Source of the DNA: Physella acuta
Taxonomy: Eukaryota > Mollusca > Gastropoda > Physidae
Length of the DNA: 64,000 nt
Assembly (NCBI RefSeq): GCF_028476545.1
Contig: NW_026731926.1
Coordinates: forward strand, 107,074-171,073
Direction: 5' to 3'
Below are positions 1 to 12,493 of this stretch, piece by piece. The position numbers and the translations under genes were made by a program. The notes below the pieces were generated by a model. That model did not search any database, was not told the origin of the DNA, and saw only the letters and a list, made by a program, of their open reading frames with translations. How positions within the stretch are numbered: the stretch's first letter is position 1; each line of letters starts with the position of its first letter.

Positions 1-109
1 CTGCCTCCATTGTACCGCTTTAGTGATTAGTGTAGAATAGTGATACCAGCGGTATAAAGAAGTCTTTTATTCAACTCGACCACTATTAAATATCATAACA
101 GTATAAGTA

Positions 110-313
110 CATGGTTCTTAACCTGTGCTCGATCGAACCCCAGGAGCTCGGTGAGTCAGTCTAGCGGGTTTGGCGGAGGTCAAGACACACACCTGACTCG
201 TAAGATTCCTAATATAATTTTGTCAGTGCAGACGATAGAACTATAATGAAGGGCTCGATGAATGCGCTTTTGAAACTGGTGAGGTTCGGTGCCTTCAAAA
301 AGGTTAAGAACTG
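110..313. mobile_element. hAT-type MITE, family A (CAGTGGTTCTTAAC ends)
   Basis: About 205 bp with inverted ends: TGGTTCTTAACC on the left and GGTTAAGAACTG on the right. Both flanks carry AGTATAAGT, consistent with an 8-9 bp target duplication. The interior matches the copy at 54394-54586 in inverted orientation, including the shared GACACACACC stretch. It has no coding capacity; the short minus-strand frame across it is a by-product. Confidence 0.75.
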
Positions 314-963
314 CTAGTATAAGTGGGTTTTTTTCAAATTTTACATCTATGTTAAGCTCATTGGTATTGCTGATTGCTATATCATACACATGTTTACTAA
401 CCTACTTACAGTTTACAGAAACAAACACTGCTGTGTATAGTAACCAAGATGTCCAGGAATAGTATTCACAATAAAACATATTACATAGGTCTTATCTTAA
501 CTCACATCTAGACGTGCACAAACTACATAAAAAATCCTCTAAATGATGTTACTAGTATAACACACAGAAAGTCGCCTGTGTGGTCTAATATTACTGCCCC
601 CGAGGAATTCACAACAACACAACCTAGTGGTCCCTACGATGCCTACATTTCTTGTAAATTCTCGACAAATGCCGAGTACCTGTTACAGCTGAGCAGAATT
701 CTATCACCGTACTCTCAAGTGCCTCTAGACCAAACTTCAATTCTTACAAGTACCATTGATAACACAAGAGATAAAAGCTGGCTGATTACATACTTGTGTT
801 GAAAATGCCAAAACCATCAGTTATAATAGCACTATTCACTTGTGCAAAGACAGAGGCAGCCTGAGCCAACAACAGCAACAACAAAAAAACTAGTTTATTT
901 AACAATCATTAATAGTATGTAACAAAGTTCAGCCAAGGCATCACGATATCCTTCCCTGTTTGA
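314..963. other. no gene seen
   Basis: AT-rich single-copy-looking DNA. I find no spliceable coding exon or repeat structure here. It may lie in an intron of the minus-strand PPP2R3-type gene, whose remaining exons must be further left. Confidence 0.5.
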
Positions 964-2340
964 AACAAACAAGAGTTGTTACAGTGGAGCTTAACGAGTG
1001 ATAGCAGTGGAGCTTAAGGGGGCAGTATCACCCAGACATTTGAAAATTGACGAAAAACTATTACACATACACACATAATTTTTGTACCATAATAGTAATT
1101 AATAAGGAGCTATAAAACAGCACATAAAAGAAAGTTAATGTATGATGCAAACATTTTTTATAAATATTTTAACCAAAAATTTTTTACAAAGTAATTTGTG
1201 GCTGCGGTTTTCCAACATTTAGGCCCATCTTGCTGAAAATACACTGGGAGATGCATAACAGGATAGCCTATCGCTGGAACTAGAAGATATCCATTTCGGC
1301 AAATTTTGAAATTTTTAGAATTTTTCAAAGTCAGACCAAAAAAATCGAACTTATAAATTTTCTAAAAAATGTATCCCTCATTAGAATCCTATGATTTTAG
1401 TTCCGACGATAGCCATTAACGCAAGGAAGGTTTATACTAAATTTTAAGTAGGCCTACTTTACTTATGGTTTCAGAAAATTGTTTACACAAAAATTCAAAA
1501 TGTAATAAAATATTAACAAAATATTTTTTGCAAATATGTTGCTATACGTATACCCTACAATTTATATACTGTATTATAGCAGAAGAAGCGTTACTACTGC
1601 TGTACAATTTTGACATATGTATGTCGAATAGTTTTTTTTTTTGTAAATATTTTTGTTTTCCTCCCTTAGTCTGGGTGATACTGCCCCCTTAAAGAGTTGT
1701 AGCAGTGGAGCTTATAAGGCTGTAACAGTAGAGCTTAAAGAGTTGTAGCAGTGGAGCTTATAAGGCTGTAAGAGTGGATATTAAAGAGTTGTAGCAGTGG
1801 AGCTTAAAGAGTTGTAGCAGTAGAGCTTAAAGAGTTGTAGCAGTGGAGCTTAAAGAGTTGTAGCAGTGGAGCTTAAAGAGTTGTAGCAGTAGAGCTTAAA
1901 GAGTTGTAGCAGTGGAGCTTAAAGAGTTGTAGCAGTGGAGCTTATAAGGCTGTAAGAGTGGAGATTAAAGAGTTGTAGCAGTGGAGCTTAAAGAGTTGTA
2001 GCAGTGGAGCTAAAGAGTTGTAGCAGTAGAGCTTAAAGAGTTGTAGCAGTGGAGCTTAAAGAGTTGTAGCAGTAGAGCTTAAAGAGTTGTAGCAGTGGAG
2101 CTTAAAGAGTTGTAGCAGTGGAGCTTAATTGGTTGTAACAGTGGAGCTTAACATAAAGAGTTGTAACAGTGAAGCTTAACGAATTGTATCAGTGGAGCTT
2201 AAAGTGTTAATACTGTAAAGCGTAAAAAGAGTCGTAACCGTGAAACTTATACAATAGTTGCAACAATAGAGCTTTAAAAGCAGTAACAGTGCGGAGTTGA
2301 AGAAGTGGTGCTTAAAAAGTTGTAGCGGTGGAGCTTCAAG
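964..2340. repeat. 23-bp minisatellite, split by a transposon
   Basis: Tandem units close to AGAGTTGTAGCAGTGGAGCT plus TAA, about 23 bp each. A few units lie at 964-1017 and about 27 more at 1689-2340, decaying toward the right end. The array is interrupted at 1018-1688 by a TTAA-flanked element, so the array is older than that insertion. Confidence 0.9.
1018..1688. mobile_element. piggyBac-type MITE (TTAA target)
   Basis: A 671-bp element with perfect 20-bp terminal inverted repeats, GGGGGCAGTATCACCCAGAC and its complement. It is flanked on both sides by TTAA (1014-1017 and 1689-1692), the target duplication used by the piggyBac superfamily. The interior is AT-rich and encodes no transposase; the 75-codon plus-strand frame at its right end is low-complexity. 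It is a non-autonomous copy. The superfamily call rests on TTAA plus the perfect ends. Confidence 0.8.
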
Positions 2341-2879
2341 CAGTTGAAACCTAAGACACGCGCTAAGACCAAGGTAAAGTTATGATAAACTTGGCATCAC
2401 CTGCAGACATCTTGTTTACAAGAAAATATTAAACAACGCCTAGCTAAACGTACACAGGACTAGGATTACACAGCTCCAAGTTTGATAAGCAAAACAAAGT
2501 CTCTCGCAAACTGCATCGCTGTAAAATAACAATACTTGTATCTATATAACAACAATCAGTGTAATACTTTCCATAAGGAAATCAATTACCACGCCTATAG
2601 AAATCAAGCGACTTTTTAAAACATTGTTATGAGCTGTATTAATCCATGTAATAAAACAGTCACGCAGTTAAGGGTCATGACCCCGAAGATTGGGTTATTT
2701 AGCTTAGTCACTAGTGTAACTATTTTAAACCTCGACCATGAACATTAAGCTATTTTCTAGACGCATAAAAAAATTAGATTTAATGTTACAAATTAGAAAT
2801 AATTTCACTGCCAGACAGACCACTAAGCGAGGTCAACAGAGAACAAGTGCCTGGTTTTATGTATTATATGGATGCTGGT

Positions 2880-3500
2880 GGTATAACTTCATTTGTTGGA
2901 CATGTTTCGTATATTTGTTGGACAGGAAGCTTAGTACTTTTGTTGTACATGTTTAGTATATTTGTTGAACAACAGGAAGCTTAGTAAATTTGCTGTACAT
3001 GTTTAGTGTATTTTTTGGATAACAAGAAGCTAGGTTCAATATGTGTTGAGCATCTATATTTCATGACAAGGCATTCAATATTTGTTGGACAGCGCGATGT
3101 TAAGTACATTTGAAGGACAACGCGCGACCGCACCGGGCGCCGACCGAGGGGCGGGCGGTGGGGGGGGGGGGGGGGGGGGGGGAGGCGCCAAAAAGCGTAG
3201 AAAAAATAATTAAAAAACTATTTCTGAGCTGCATTACTGGATTATACACAGTCGAATTTAAGGCTGCTTGGCATTACTAACTGTTTTCTGCATTAACTGT
3301 ATGATCCTAAAATAAAATCTATTAACGGACAGCGACTGGTAAAAAAAACATGTATACAATTTGTTATATATAACAATTTCTGGACAAGAGGAAGCTTAGT
3401 ACAATATGTGTCAGACAAAATTATGCTTAATAAAACATATGTTGGACAAGAGAAAACTCAGTCCATCATATGTCTGACAACAGGATGCTGACCCGGATAT
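2880..3500. repeat. degenerate tandem repeat, about 26 bp
   Basis: Diverged units resembling TTTGTTGGACAACAGGAAGC followed by TTAGTA at about 2880-3120 and 3360-3490. They are separated by the hAT-like fragment at 3122-3350, which apparently inserted into the array. Confidence 0.7.
3122..3350. mobile_element. hAT-type MITE fragment, family B
   Basis: It contains the GGGCGCCGACC, poly-G and GGCGCCAAAA blocks followed by a GCTGCATT and AACTGTTTTCTGCATT region, as in the element at 53451-55068. Clean terminal repeats are not seen, so it is a decayed or truncated copy. Confidence 0.55.
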
Positions 3501-4432
3501 TCTAACAGGAAATGTATCTGATGCATCACATGAAACATAAATACCAAAATACGCCGCCCACTCAATACAGCATCACGCAAACAAATAGTGTTATTTTTAA
3601 AACAATCTAAGCAATAACAACATCTTATTAAACTTACACAACAAGAAATAATCTCAATGAATCATCGTCTTAGAAATCAAACAATTTTTTTTTAATAAAA
3701 GCAAGGACGATTACGTTTTAAGTATCCAAAGAACTGTATTTTTAAAACAAACAAAAAATCCACAGAAATCCAAAGAAAATTAATTAAAAACTCACACCCT
3801 AAAAACCAGAGTAAAATGACACAGCACTAACCAACAGTTCTATTCAGTTCATACATGCAGACCACCGCGCTAAATATAGCTGTTCAAGCCACATGGAGAA
3901 CTTATCCAGGAGAAACAGGGGAGGGAACTGGATGTAACTCCGCCGCTCACCTTTCCGAAGGTGCTTGTATAAACTATGCTTAATGTAAAACTGCTCTTTT
4001 TTTTCCACTCACAGAAATAAAAAAAGAAAAATTAATACGTATTTCGTGTGTAGTTCAATTTCCTGCTTAGCGGCGTGTGGGTGTTGAGAGTAGTGAACAA
4101 CACACGGCAGATCAAAGAATAGAAGGAAGTATTTAAGCATCGTTTTTAAAACAGGACCGGGAAGTAGGGGGGAGGAGGGGGTGAAACATCTACACACAGG
4201 GTGTAGCAATGACCTATAGTAGGAGAGCTATTACTGGCACGCATTGTTTTCCACGGTGCTCCGTCCGTGTGGGTGGAGCAGGTTGACACATACAGCGTGA
4301 ATCATGAGGGCAGATTGGCCAGCATGCCCCCCTTCCCCCCCCCCCCCCACACACACACATTTGGAATTAATTGGAACAATGAGCATGTCACGGTTTTATT
4401 AGTGCTGATCAGAAAATGTTTTGCCTTGAGCC
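3501..4432. other. no gene seen
   Basis: AT-rich sequence with a poly-C run near 4335 followed by a short CA run. I see no convincing exon on either strand. Confidence 0.5.
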
Positions 4433-4825
4433 AAGCAATTTTAGCCGATTTTATGGCAACAAGCAATTTTATTTTGGCAACAAGCAATTGTAGCTGATTT
4501 TACGGCACCGAGCAATTTTAGCCGATTTTATGGCATCAAGCAATTTTATTTTGGCATCAAGCAATTTTAGCCGATTTTTTTACATCAAATGATTTTAGCC
4601 GATTTTATTGCATCAAGCAATTTTAGCCGATTTTTTTACATCAAGCAATTTTAGCTGATTTTATGACATCAAGCAAATTTTAGCCGATTTTATGGCATCA
4701 AGCAATTGTAGCCGATTTTATGGCATCCATTTTAGCCTATTTTATGGCATCCATTTTAGCCTATTTTATGGCATCAAGCAATTTTAGCTGATATTATGCC
4801 ATCAAGCTATTTTAGCCAATTTTAC
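4433..4825. repeat. 28-bp minisatellite
   Basis: About 14 units of roughly GCAATTTTAGCCGATTTTAT followed by GGCATCAA, with single-base variants and some shortened units. The array starts gradually near 4433 and ends near 4825. Confidence 0.85.
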
Positions 4826-6041
4826 CCCTTTCCTCTCACAAAGTAACGTCACCAACCAACAGACAGAATCCCATTCTGCTAAACATTATACCAGAGTTTA
4901 ACACTCCCTTCACGAAGTAATTTTGTTTTAAAAAGAATCCAATACATCATTAAAATTACTTTCTTTTCAACGTTTCACCGAAATTCATAATGTGTACTAT
5001 GGCAATTTCCTCAAGGCCCTTATCCATGTGAGAATTGTCAAAAAAGCTGAACCCTCCCCCCCCCCCCCCCCTCACACACACCATTTGTGGTCATCATTTA
5101 CCACCGAATTCTAATTAAAAGCTACCTCTGTAGACAAAACATGAACTTTCTTATCAACACTGAAACAAGGCGCCGCCCATACCATGTTTAACAAAGACAA
5201 CTCCGTCATTGCCACAAGATATACCAGCTAGTTATCTCCCTTTTATCACTTCATAAGTCTTTCATCTTAGCAATAGCGACTTCTATTCTTTAACGAGTTT
5301 TACAGCCGGGATTGTTTACACCGGAATACATTAATCTTTAATGTAACCAAGCTTAAGTTCACCTGGTTGTATATTGTGATTACATTTATTTCATGTTACA
5401 AACCAGGCATCATAACACATACATTTCTATAAAATAGATAGGCCTCATGGTAACCCAACATTTAAAAAAAACATTAACAGGAGCAGTTTGAGAAATTGTT
5501 ATCTTATTGAAAAAAAACCTTCAGTGTTAATATAAAGACAGGGTTCAGACCAGAAATTGTGTTAAGTAACTGAAAGTGATATTTGAAGGCTGAAAGTTCT
5601 ATTTTTTTTAAAGCATTGAGTTCTTACCTGTCCCTATCTGTACTGCTTTTACAGAAATTTAGAGTTATCTAACTTTTAAAATTCTTTAGTTTTTGAAAAA
5701 TCTTCTTCAATTTGATGTTGACAAAGTGAGTTTGAAATTTTTTTTTTAACTATGGTATAAGTGAATATGTTTGAAATGATTTTCAGTGATTAATCAGAAA
5801 GGAGTTATTAACCTTGTGAATAAAGGGCAATTTATAATCAATCAGTTTTTAAACTTTCTTTCTGCGACAATCATTTTTCTTTGATATTGCAAAAAAAAAA
5901 ACGTAACATGAAAACACAACAAAATAATTAGTATATGATTACAAAGAATAATTAAGATATGGTGAAAGAGGGGGAAAAATCAACTTTACATTATTAAAAA
6001 GTAAAGGAATTTTAAAATTTTATTTTTAAAAAATGCCCTAC
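4826..6041. other. presumed intron of the PPP2R3-type gene
   Basis: This lies downstream (minus strand) of coding exon 2, which ends in a clean GT donor at 6041-6040. No further exon of the gene was found here. A poly-C run lies near 5060. GTTATCTCCCTTTT at about 5231 is a short motif seen several times in the window. Confidence 0.5.
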
Positions 6042-7480
6042 CTTTTGATTATCCACAACACCAACATTTTGCTTCTTCACATGTAACGGTCGTCTGGGGC
6101 TATGTGGACTTGGCAGCTTGGGTGAAGTTGGCGTCACTAAGGTGTTGCTTGTTCCCCTTGGGGAGTTACCCCTGAGGGGCTGGGAAGACTTTGCTGTAGC
6201 ACTTACAGCCTCTCCTCTGGCTAGCTGAGCTAGGCTGTCTCTCAGGGAAACCTTAAACATTTGAGATAATATGGTAGCAGGTGATTTCATAGGGGTTTTT
6301 TAAATAGAGAAACAAAGAGTTTGCTAGATGAAGTTAAAAGCTACTATTACAGAACTGCAAAATCAGTTGCTTGCGTTGCATTTTGAAATCTTAAAGGGTG
6401 ACTTTGCAGCTAAGTAATCATAATCATCATTTCCTGTTAATGGCCAAGACACTTGAGGAATATTAAATAGAGTTTAGCTGTTTAGTAAACACTTTAATTG
6501 CCTGTAGACAGTGATTAGACATCTGAACTATTCTTAGTCAATTGTTATTTTTTATTGACTGGGAAAAACCAGATGTCAAAATTAATTTATGTGTAAATTG
6601 TGTGATTATATTGAGGGGCATTCAATATAGGGGATAGGAATCTGATGAATCAATCATAAGCTTATTTGAGAATCAGATATGTTTTTAAACAACTAATTAA
6701 AATTTGTTATATAAATTAGTATTGTGGATAGTGTTAGTATAAGCTTTATTCTCCTTAAGGTTTAGAAAAGAAAGATAATAACCTGTTACATTAAAAGAAA
6801 CCAGAAGAATTACGCATCTTAGCTTTTTTTTTAAGTAAAAGGGCAATAACTACTTAATTTCAGTTTTATATATTTTACCAGAATTCTCTCACCCTGTAAG
6901 GATTTTAAAGGTTAAGGAGAGCAATGTTGAACTGGGCTTACTTGCCCTTTAAAAAAAAAAATTTCCTGTCTGATTTTCATGGTTAAGAAATTCACCTTTA
7001 ATTTTAAAAAGTGAATCATAATATTTAGAAAGAGTAATGCATTTAGTATAGAGCCTCATGTATTAAGAATGGATCATTACTCAAAAAGGTGTAAAATGTA
7101 CATCCCTCTGCAATAAGATTTTTAAATGAAGTGGAATGCAAGCAATAGTGTATTTTTAGAGTAAAGAAATAAGTTACCTTTTCAGACCTGATATAGAGTT
7201 CACCTGTTTCTGTGACCTCAGCATATGAAGTTTTGCATGGACAGTTTTATATCCACTGCCCTTACTTTCCCTACCATGAGTTAGTAACCCATCAGAGCTA
7301 AGTAGACTCAGAGACGTCCCTTTTTTTAGAAGGTGATTGTGCGCCCTAGTCATTTTTAGAAACTAGCTATAGTAATTGTGTAAGCAAAAATAAATTGCAA
7401 ATTACCTGAACTTCAGAATTACTCAGCCACCTGAGAAACAATTCATCCACTTTAATTTTCAGGACAGGTTTGAGAGCCAT
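6042..7480 (-). CDS. PPP2R3: PP2A regulatory subunit B'' (PPP2R3 family), first two coding exons
   Basis: Partial gene on the minus strand. Coding exon 1 is 7480-7406 (25 codons, ATG at 7480, donor GTAATT). Coding exon 2 is 6251-6042 (70 codons, acceptor TTTAAG, donor GTAGGG). Both junctions are phase 0. The N-terminus contains LKIKVDELFLRWLS, which closely matches the conserved start of human PPP2R3B/PR70 (LKMKVDELFLYWLS), followed by a SLRDSL segment equivalent to its short helix. Exon 2 then runs into a Ser/Pro-rich linker, as in the family. B'' subunits dock substrates and regulators such as Cdc6 onto the PP2A core through a C-terminal calcium-binding EF-hand region. That region is not in this window and must lie beyond the left edge. 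The intron holds a SINE. The paralogue (3A-like or 3B-like) cannot be decided from the N-terminus alone. Confidence 0.85.
7186..7325 (-). mobile_element. tRNA-derived SINE, partial
   Basis: Body of the window's common SINE: the complement contains GTCACAGAAACAGGTGAACT and the ACTCATGGTAGGGAAAGTAA block. It lies in intron 1 of the PPP2R3-type gene. Confidence 0.7.
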
Positions 7481-8334
7481 TTTATCAGTTCAATTGATAT
7501 CAAATGGCTTAATTTCCAAACAACTGTACTATCTCATTTATCAAAGTCATTGCAGGTTAATCACTATTTAGAAATACTGAAAAAGATTTTTTTTTAAAAT
7601 CACAAAAGTGTTGCAAGTTTATGTTTTAACAAAAGGATTTCATTTTATAAGAGCATTTGAAAAATTGAAGATCTCAACAAAACATGGTTAGTACATAATA
7701 TATTGCAATATCTAAAAAATAAAATTTTAGTAAGTGGTTGCGTGGCATGACTTTTTTGTGCTCCGAGTTTTGTATCGAGAATCATAACACTGAAAATGTA
7801 GTTATTGCTAACAAAAATATTACTGATTGCCAGTAGACAATAATAGTATTAGATAAAGCTATTGCTATTGTTATTGTTCCAGAAAAAAAAAGCTGGTGGA
7901 TAATTGATTATATAAATACCAGATTAAGTAAAAATTATGACTTGCTTCAAGATTTTATTTTACTTTAATTTCCATCACTCAAGAAAGATACCTTATATAT
8001 GAAAGTTGGTTAGGATTAGATGAAGAATAGCTGTTCATTCAACCTGAACCTTTGGGTGCTCTATTAGTACCAAACTATAGTATGAGCATGGATGTATTTA
8101 CAAACAAATTATACTAGATTTCTTGACAAATGTGTCTTATTCTGTTGCTCTGTGATGTCCTCAGGGTAGGCCTAATAAGTGCTGAAGTAATTATGGTTGA
8201 ATATTGTTGATTCAAAGATAGATAACTTCTTTTGTGTGGTTTCTTAGGTAAGACTTTTTACTGTGTATTCATGCATTTAACCTGGGGTGAATTTAAACTG
8301 GCCAGAACGGTAATTTTACTGCTAGTAGTATTGC
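7481..8334. other. upstream region of the PPP2R3-type gene
   Basis: AT-rich sequence 5' of the first coding exon. It should hold the 5' UTR and possibly non-coding first exons, but I cannot place a transcription start. Confidence 0.4.
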
Positions 8335-8512
8335 AGGAGGAGGAGAGGCAGACCAAGAAAGACTTGGAGACGTGACCTGGAAGAAGACACCAAGAAGATT
8401 GGATACACCTGGGGACAGTTGGAGAGACTAGTCCAGGACAGAGAAGTCTGGAAAGCTCTTGTCAGCGGCCTGTGTCCCAGTAGGGACGACAGGCAAACCT
8501 AACCTAACCTAA
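8335..8512 (+). mobile_element. LINE 3' end (C-terminus of reverse-transcriptase ORF)
   Basis: A 55-codon open stretch ending in TAA at 8500-8502. It contains GRPRKTWRRDLEED and TWGQLERLVQDREVWKALVS, the characteristic tail of non-LTR retrotransposon ORF2 proteins. It is followed by a CCTAA-type short tandem tail (CCTAACCTAACCTAA), as expected for a LINE 3' terminus. It is strongly 5'-truncated and not functional. The clade is not resolved. Confidence 0.8.
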
Positions 8513-11435
8513 GTACTGGAAGGCTACTAAAAGTAAACAACAGCTAAAAAGTAGATCTAATCTAGATCTAAACCTAGTAGTAGTTAAATAAAATAATCAT
8601 TTAAAATTAACTAGAAGTCTAGCAGTAGTATTAATTAAAGGTGGATTCTAGTTGGAAAAAGATATGCATGCGCAATGAAGAGAAACTACCGCCTTCATAC
8701 TCAACAATGTTTTTGATAGTACTGCGCATACATGTGTTTACAAACCCCAGAAACCTAACCCTATCTCTAGCAAAGCTATTAAGGTCACTACACATGCCCA
8801 GAACTATTGAGTTTTGTATTTTCTGCTGAAACATCTTTTTCTGAGTAGTCACTTCGTTAATTAAAAAGGGGTGCGTGGTAATTTACAAATCCTAATGCTA
8901 AAATTTGTTGCGATTCTTCATTGAGTTTTGTAAATAAATAAAAAATCAAGTCAAGTTATTAATTTTGTGATTTTGAACTACCAGAGGTATCTGAACTGTT
9001 AAGTTACAATAGTCCATGAATGGGCCTTTTTATTAAAATAGGCTTTGTCATTTACCACGTCTAGAGTAACTCTGCCTGGCCCGACTATGCGCCTCGAAAT
9101 GAACAACTCCGTAACTCTCACTTTGAATACTAATTGCACTGTTATTTGAATATTTTATACAGAAACATTATAATTGGTAGCAAATATGTCCATTTATAAG
9201 GCCATTTATATCAAACTTTGATCCATTGAATTACCCAGTGGGATATGAGCAATTAAAAGCAACCCGTCATGTAGGCGGCCATTTTTATGTTGCCGGGACA
9301 AGCAAAGCCTCCTCACGACTTAGCGTCTTTTTAAAACAATGTTTATTTTTTTTTTCAGAAAAAATGAACTGAAATTGAATGGGATAGGCTACAGAACATA
9401 TATATTTATAGAAAATGCTATTTTCTTTACTAAATACATTTTTTGGGGGTAGTCGTAAGGAGGATGAAAATTTACATGTTTTGCCTGGAAACGATACCCA
9501 TAGTAAACCATAACACAAACATTTTATTGGGAAGAGTTATCTCCCCTATATTTTTTTTTCCATTGTTATAAATTATATTATTTTTGGCATTTAAAATCAA
9601 ATACACACTGAAACACAAAACTAAACACATAAAATATTAATAGTACACGATTATTTATTCAACTGAGCTGAAAAAAAAACAGCAAAATATGACTTAGTCG
9701 GATGGAGGAAAGACCAGTCGTTTGGAGGCAAAACCGGGAAAATTTTAGTCGGGTCCAGGACGACTGGGTCGTCTGTTTCGGGGGCATATATTTAAAAGTT
9801 ATATTGCGAATGGAAAAAAAGGGAATACATATTTTTATTCTTCTTTGGATGGAGAGTATTTATATGCTTTGGTTTTCATTCTATGTCAAATAGTAACGAA
9901 ATTAGGTGTCTCGAACAGGAAAGGAGTCTCCGTTTCGGGCTAAGGGTGTCCGGGGCTGGTAATGTTACTCTAGATCTAGAGTCTAGTTCTAGGTATTCTA
10001 GGTTGAGTCTACTAGATCTGGATCTAGATATAATAAATAAATGTAGATCTAGAATTCGAGTTGGTCGAAATGTTTTAAATTTAATTAAAGAATGATGACT
10101 GATAGCCTAGGCCCCCTAGGCCTAACTATTGTAACTAAACTAACTATTTAATAATTTATAATTTAATGATTGTTAGCCTAACTAATCTGAAAGTTAGAAA
10201 TACTTACAAGTTTGAAGTTAGGCCTACATATTACATAGATCTAGACTAGATTTAGAATGAGAATCTATTCTAGATTTTTTTCTTGACTAAATTTTGACTC
10301 TAAAATCTAGGCATTGAGAATAAATTATGAAGAGCGGCAAAATAATTTCCAAAAACTTTTTACTTTTTAACTTTTTTGGTTTGTTTTTTTGTCTGACTGA
10401 ATTTTTTATTTATTTTCAAAGAAAAAAAGTTAATTATAACCACTTATTTAAATTGGCAAGTTTTTAAAAATAATAATAATAATTCACCTGCACAGAAAAC
10501 GTGCATTCATGCTTATAATACGAGAATTTCGAACTTTTTATATTAAACTCCATTGCGAGTATGAAATGCAAACTTTCGTTGCTCTACAACTCGCATAGTC
10601 CGCCATCATTGCTATGAAGCATTCAAACCGAGGCTAACAGGAAGCAAACTTTATAAAAATCAGTAACGCTTTCAAAATCAAATGAATGAAATTTGGGCTA
10701 GGCCTGTTATTTCTAAGACTAGAATCATTATAAAATTAAATCTTTACGCCTTTGTCACAAAAAAATCAGATCATCACCCCCCAACCAAAGGGCCTGATAT
10801 TTGATGTGGGCGACCCTCAATTCCCATCTATGCGTATTTAATTTTTAAATATAATAAGCCACATATAAAATTACAATAATACAATAAAATAGACCACTGT
10901 TGTTTTTCCAAATAAAGGCATCTAATTTCTTAACTTTGGTTCTGCCAGCCCCAGTCAATAAAAATGGGCCTAGAATCTAGAATTCTATATATTACTAAAA
11001 AAAAAAGGGCAAAACCATTTTGTCAAACAAGTTAATAAAATGTCTAGTGACAATTTAAGCGCAATTTCCTTATGTTATCTAAAAATAGATAGTGATCACA
11101 AGACGTATAATGCTGGGGTGCGTTCAAGCTAGGAGAACGATCGGTTTGCAAGTGTTTAGGTAATTTAAAAAAAAAAAATTACCGAGATATGGGCCAAAAA
11201 CTGCATTTTTTTTGACGTTTTTTGGCTTTTCCGTGAAATCCAGGAAGGAATTCCGGGAATTTTTTTTAGCCTATGTTCATCCTCGGAACTTGCTTAACAT
11301 ATTTGCTTTTGGAACTAGTCCTCGATATTGCTTCGTTGAGGAGGAGATACGACTTAAAGCTGCTAAAGCTGCGGACACACATCCACACATCCATCCAGAA
11401 ATGACGAGTTAATAATCGCAATCCCAGTATGGTAA
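8513..11435. other. no gene seen; AT-rich with CTAGATCT patches
   Basis: I find no supported exon. Short clusters of AGATCTAGA-type sequence lie at about 9965-10060 and 10230-10290. GTTATCTCCCC occurs at about 9535. The two overlapping open frames on opposite strands near 8640-8850 look like chance. Confidence 0.45.
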
Positions 11436-11663
11436 TTGCGCTAAAAAATACGAAAGCTCAAATGGGGATGGATTGGACAGACCCTGCGTAAACCATAATA
11501 TACAAACATCACCAGACAGGATCTAGATTGTTGGAATTGCCAAAGAAAAAGGGAAGTAAGTAGGCCAAAACAATCGTGGAAAAGGTTAGCTGTCAATGAA
11601 GCAGAAGCAGCCGGAATGACGTGGACCCAACTTGGAGGAATCGCCCATTTACCAAGATATTAA
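11436..11663 (+). mobile_element. decayed LINE 3' fragment
   Basis: Plus-strand reading shows LKWGWIGQTLRKP, then SRPKQSWKRLA and AEAAGMTWTQLGGIA. These are the same LINE ORF2 tail motifs as at 19405-19805, but here with a stop and a disordered middle. It is a degenerate, truncated copy. Confidence 0.7.
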
Positions 11664-11939
11664 TGGATTATTTATAACTTATAGGAACATTCCTATATTT
11701 ACAAAACTGCTAATTTTAAAAAGCTGTCAATTGTGTTCAATGAGCGGTAAATTGGATACAAACATCTAACCTTCTTCTTCTTCTCTTGTTTTTCGTTCTT
11801 GATTTTAGTGTTGGAAGGGATCCTCTCCAACCAAATTAAGTATACGTGTCAACTGGTTATGAGCCTTTGAGACCATTGACTCTGATTTCAGCCTGCTTTT
11901 CTTTTTAAATTTGTTTCCATAGCCTTTGTCCAACTAAGA

Positions 11940-12095
11940 ACAAACTACAAGGCAGCATTTGTTTGATTTTGGAGTTGTCTCCCCTAGAAGAGTTGCTGTC
12001 CCCAGCTAACGAGCCTCATCTGCCCTAGGGTTTGAACTCGAGACATTTCTGTTAAGCATCCACGAGCTTTACCGATTCAACCACGCTGATCCCCT
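11940..12095 (-). mobile_element. tRNA-derived SINE, degenerate
   Basis: The complement reads as a worn SINE head with a box-B-like GTTCAAACCC and a GATCAGCGTGGTTGAATCGG start, followed by part of the body. Confidence 0.45.
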
Positions 12096-12285
12096 AACAT
12101 CTAACCAATATGTACTCATTTTTAGCATTATTATATGTTGCCCCCACCCAGCCACCCACTGCCACGATACACACACACTAACAAAATACAGAGAGCCTAG
12201 AACCATCCGCTAAGTGAGCAGTAATAAATATGACTGTTTACTTTAGGCCTGTAGAAGCTTTAGACCTCTGACCATCGACCTAGCC

Positions 12286-12493
12286 CAGGGGTCGGCAACC
12301 TTTTGAAGCAGAAGAGCCAAAAGTTACAATTTTCAAAATTTCCCTGCTTTTAAAGAGCCACTAACATTTGTTTTATTTCAAATATTTTATTTTTTTATTA
12401 AGATTATTAGTATTTGTTCAAGGAGCTGGAGAGCCGCATCTTGATATCAAAAGAGCCGCATGCGGCTCGCGAGCCGCAGGTTGCCGACCCCTG
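12286..12493. mobile_element. hAT MITE, family C (CAGGGGTCGGCAACC ends)
   Basis: A 208-bp element with inverted ends CAGGGGTCGGCAACCT and AGGTTGCCGACCCCTG. It is flanked by a perfect 8-bp target duplication, ACCTAGCC (12278-12285 and 12494-12501). The 8-bp duplication and CAGGGG ends are classic for the hAT superfamily. The GAGCCGC repeats inside are typical of this MITE type. It is non-coding. Confidence 0.92.

Noticed and set aside
1465-1692. A 75-codon plus-strand ORF
   Set aside because: It lies within and over the right end of the piggyBac-type MITE, with low-complexity composition.
964-2340. CRISPR-like array
   Set aside because: Units are contiguous with no unique spacers, and the DNA is clearly eukaryotic. 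The same applies to the other tandem arrays.
5600-5660. Possible third coding exon of the PPP2R3-type gene (donor-like GTAAGA on the minus strand)
   Set aside because: Reading in the required phase meets a stop, and no family sequence is seen.
8631-8852. Overlapping ORFs on both strands
   Set aside because: Mutually antisense short frames with no splice or family support.
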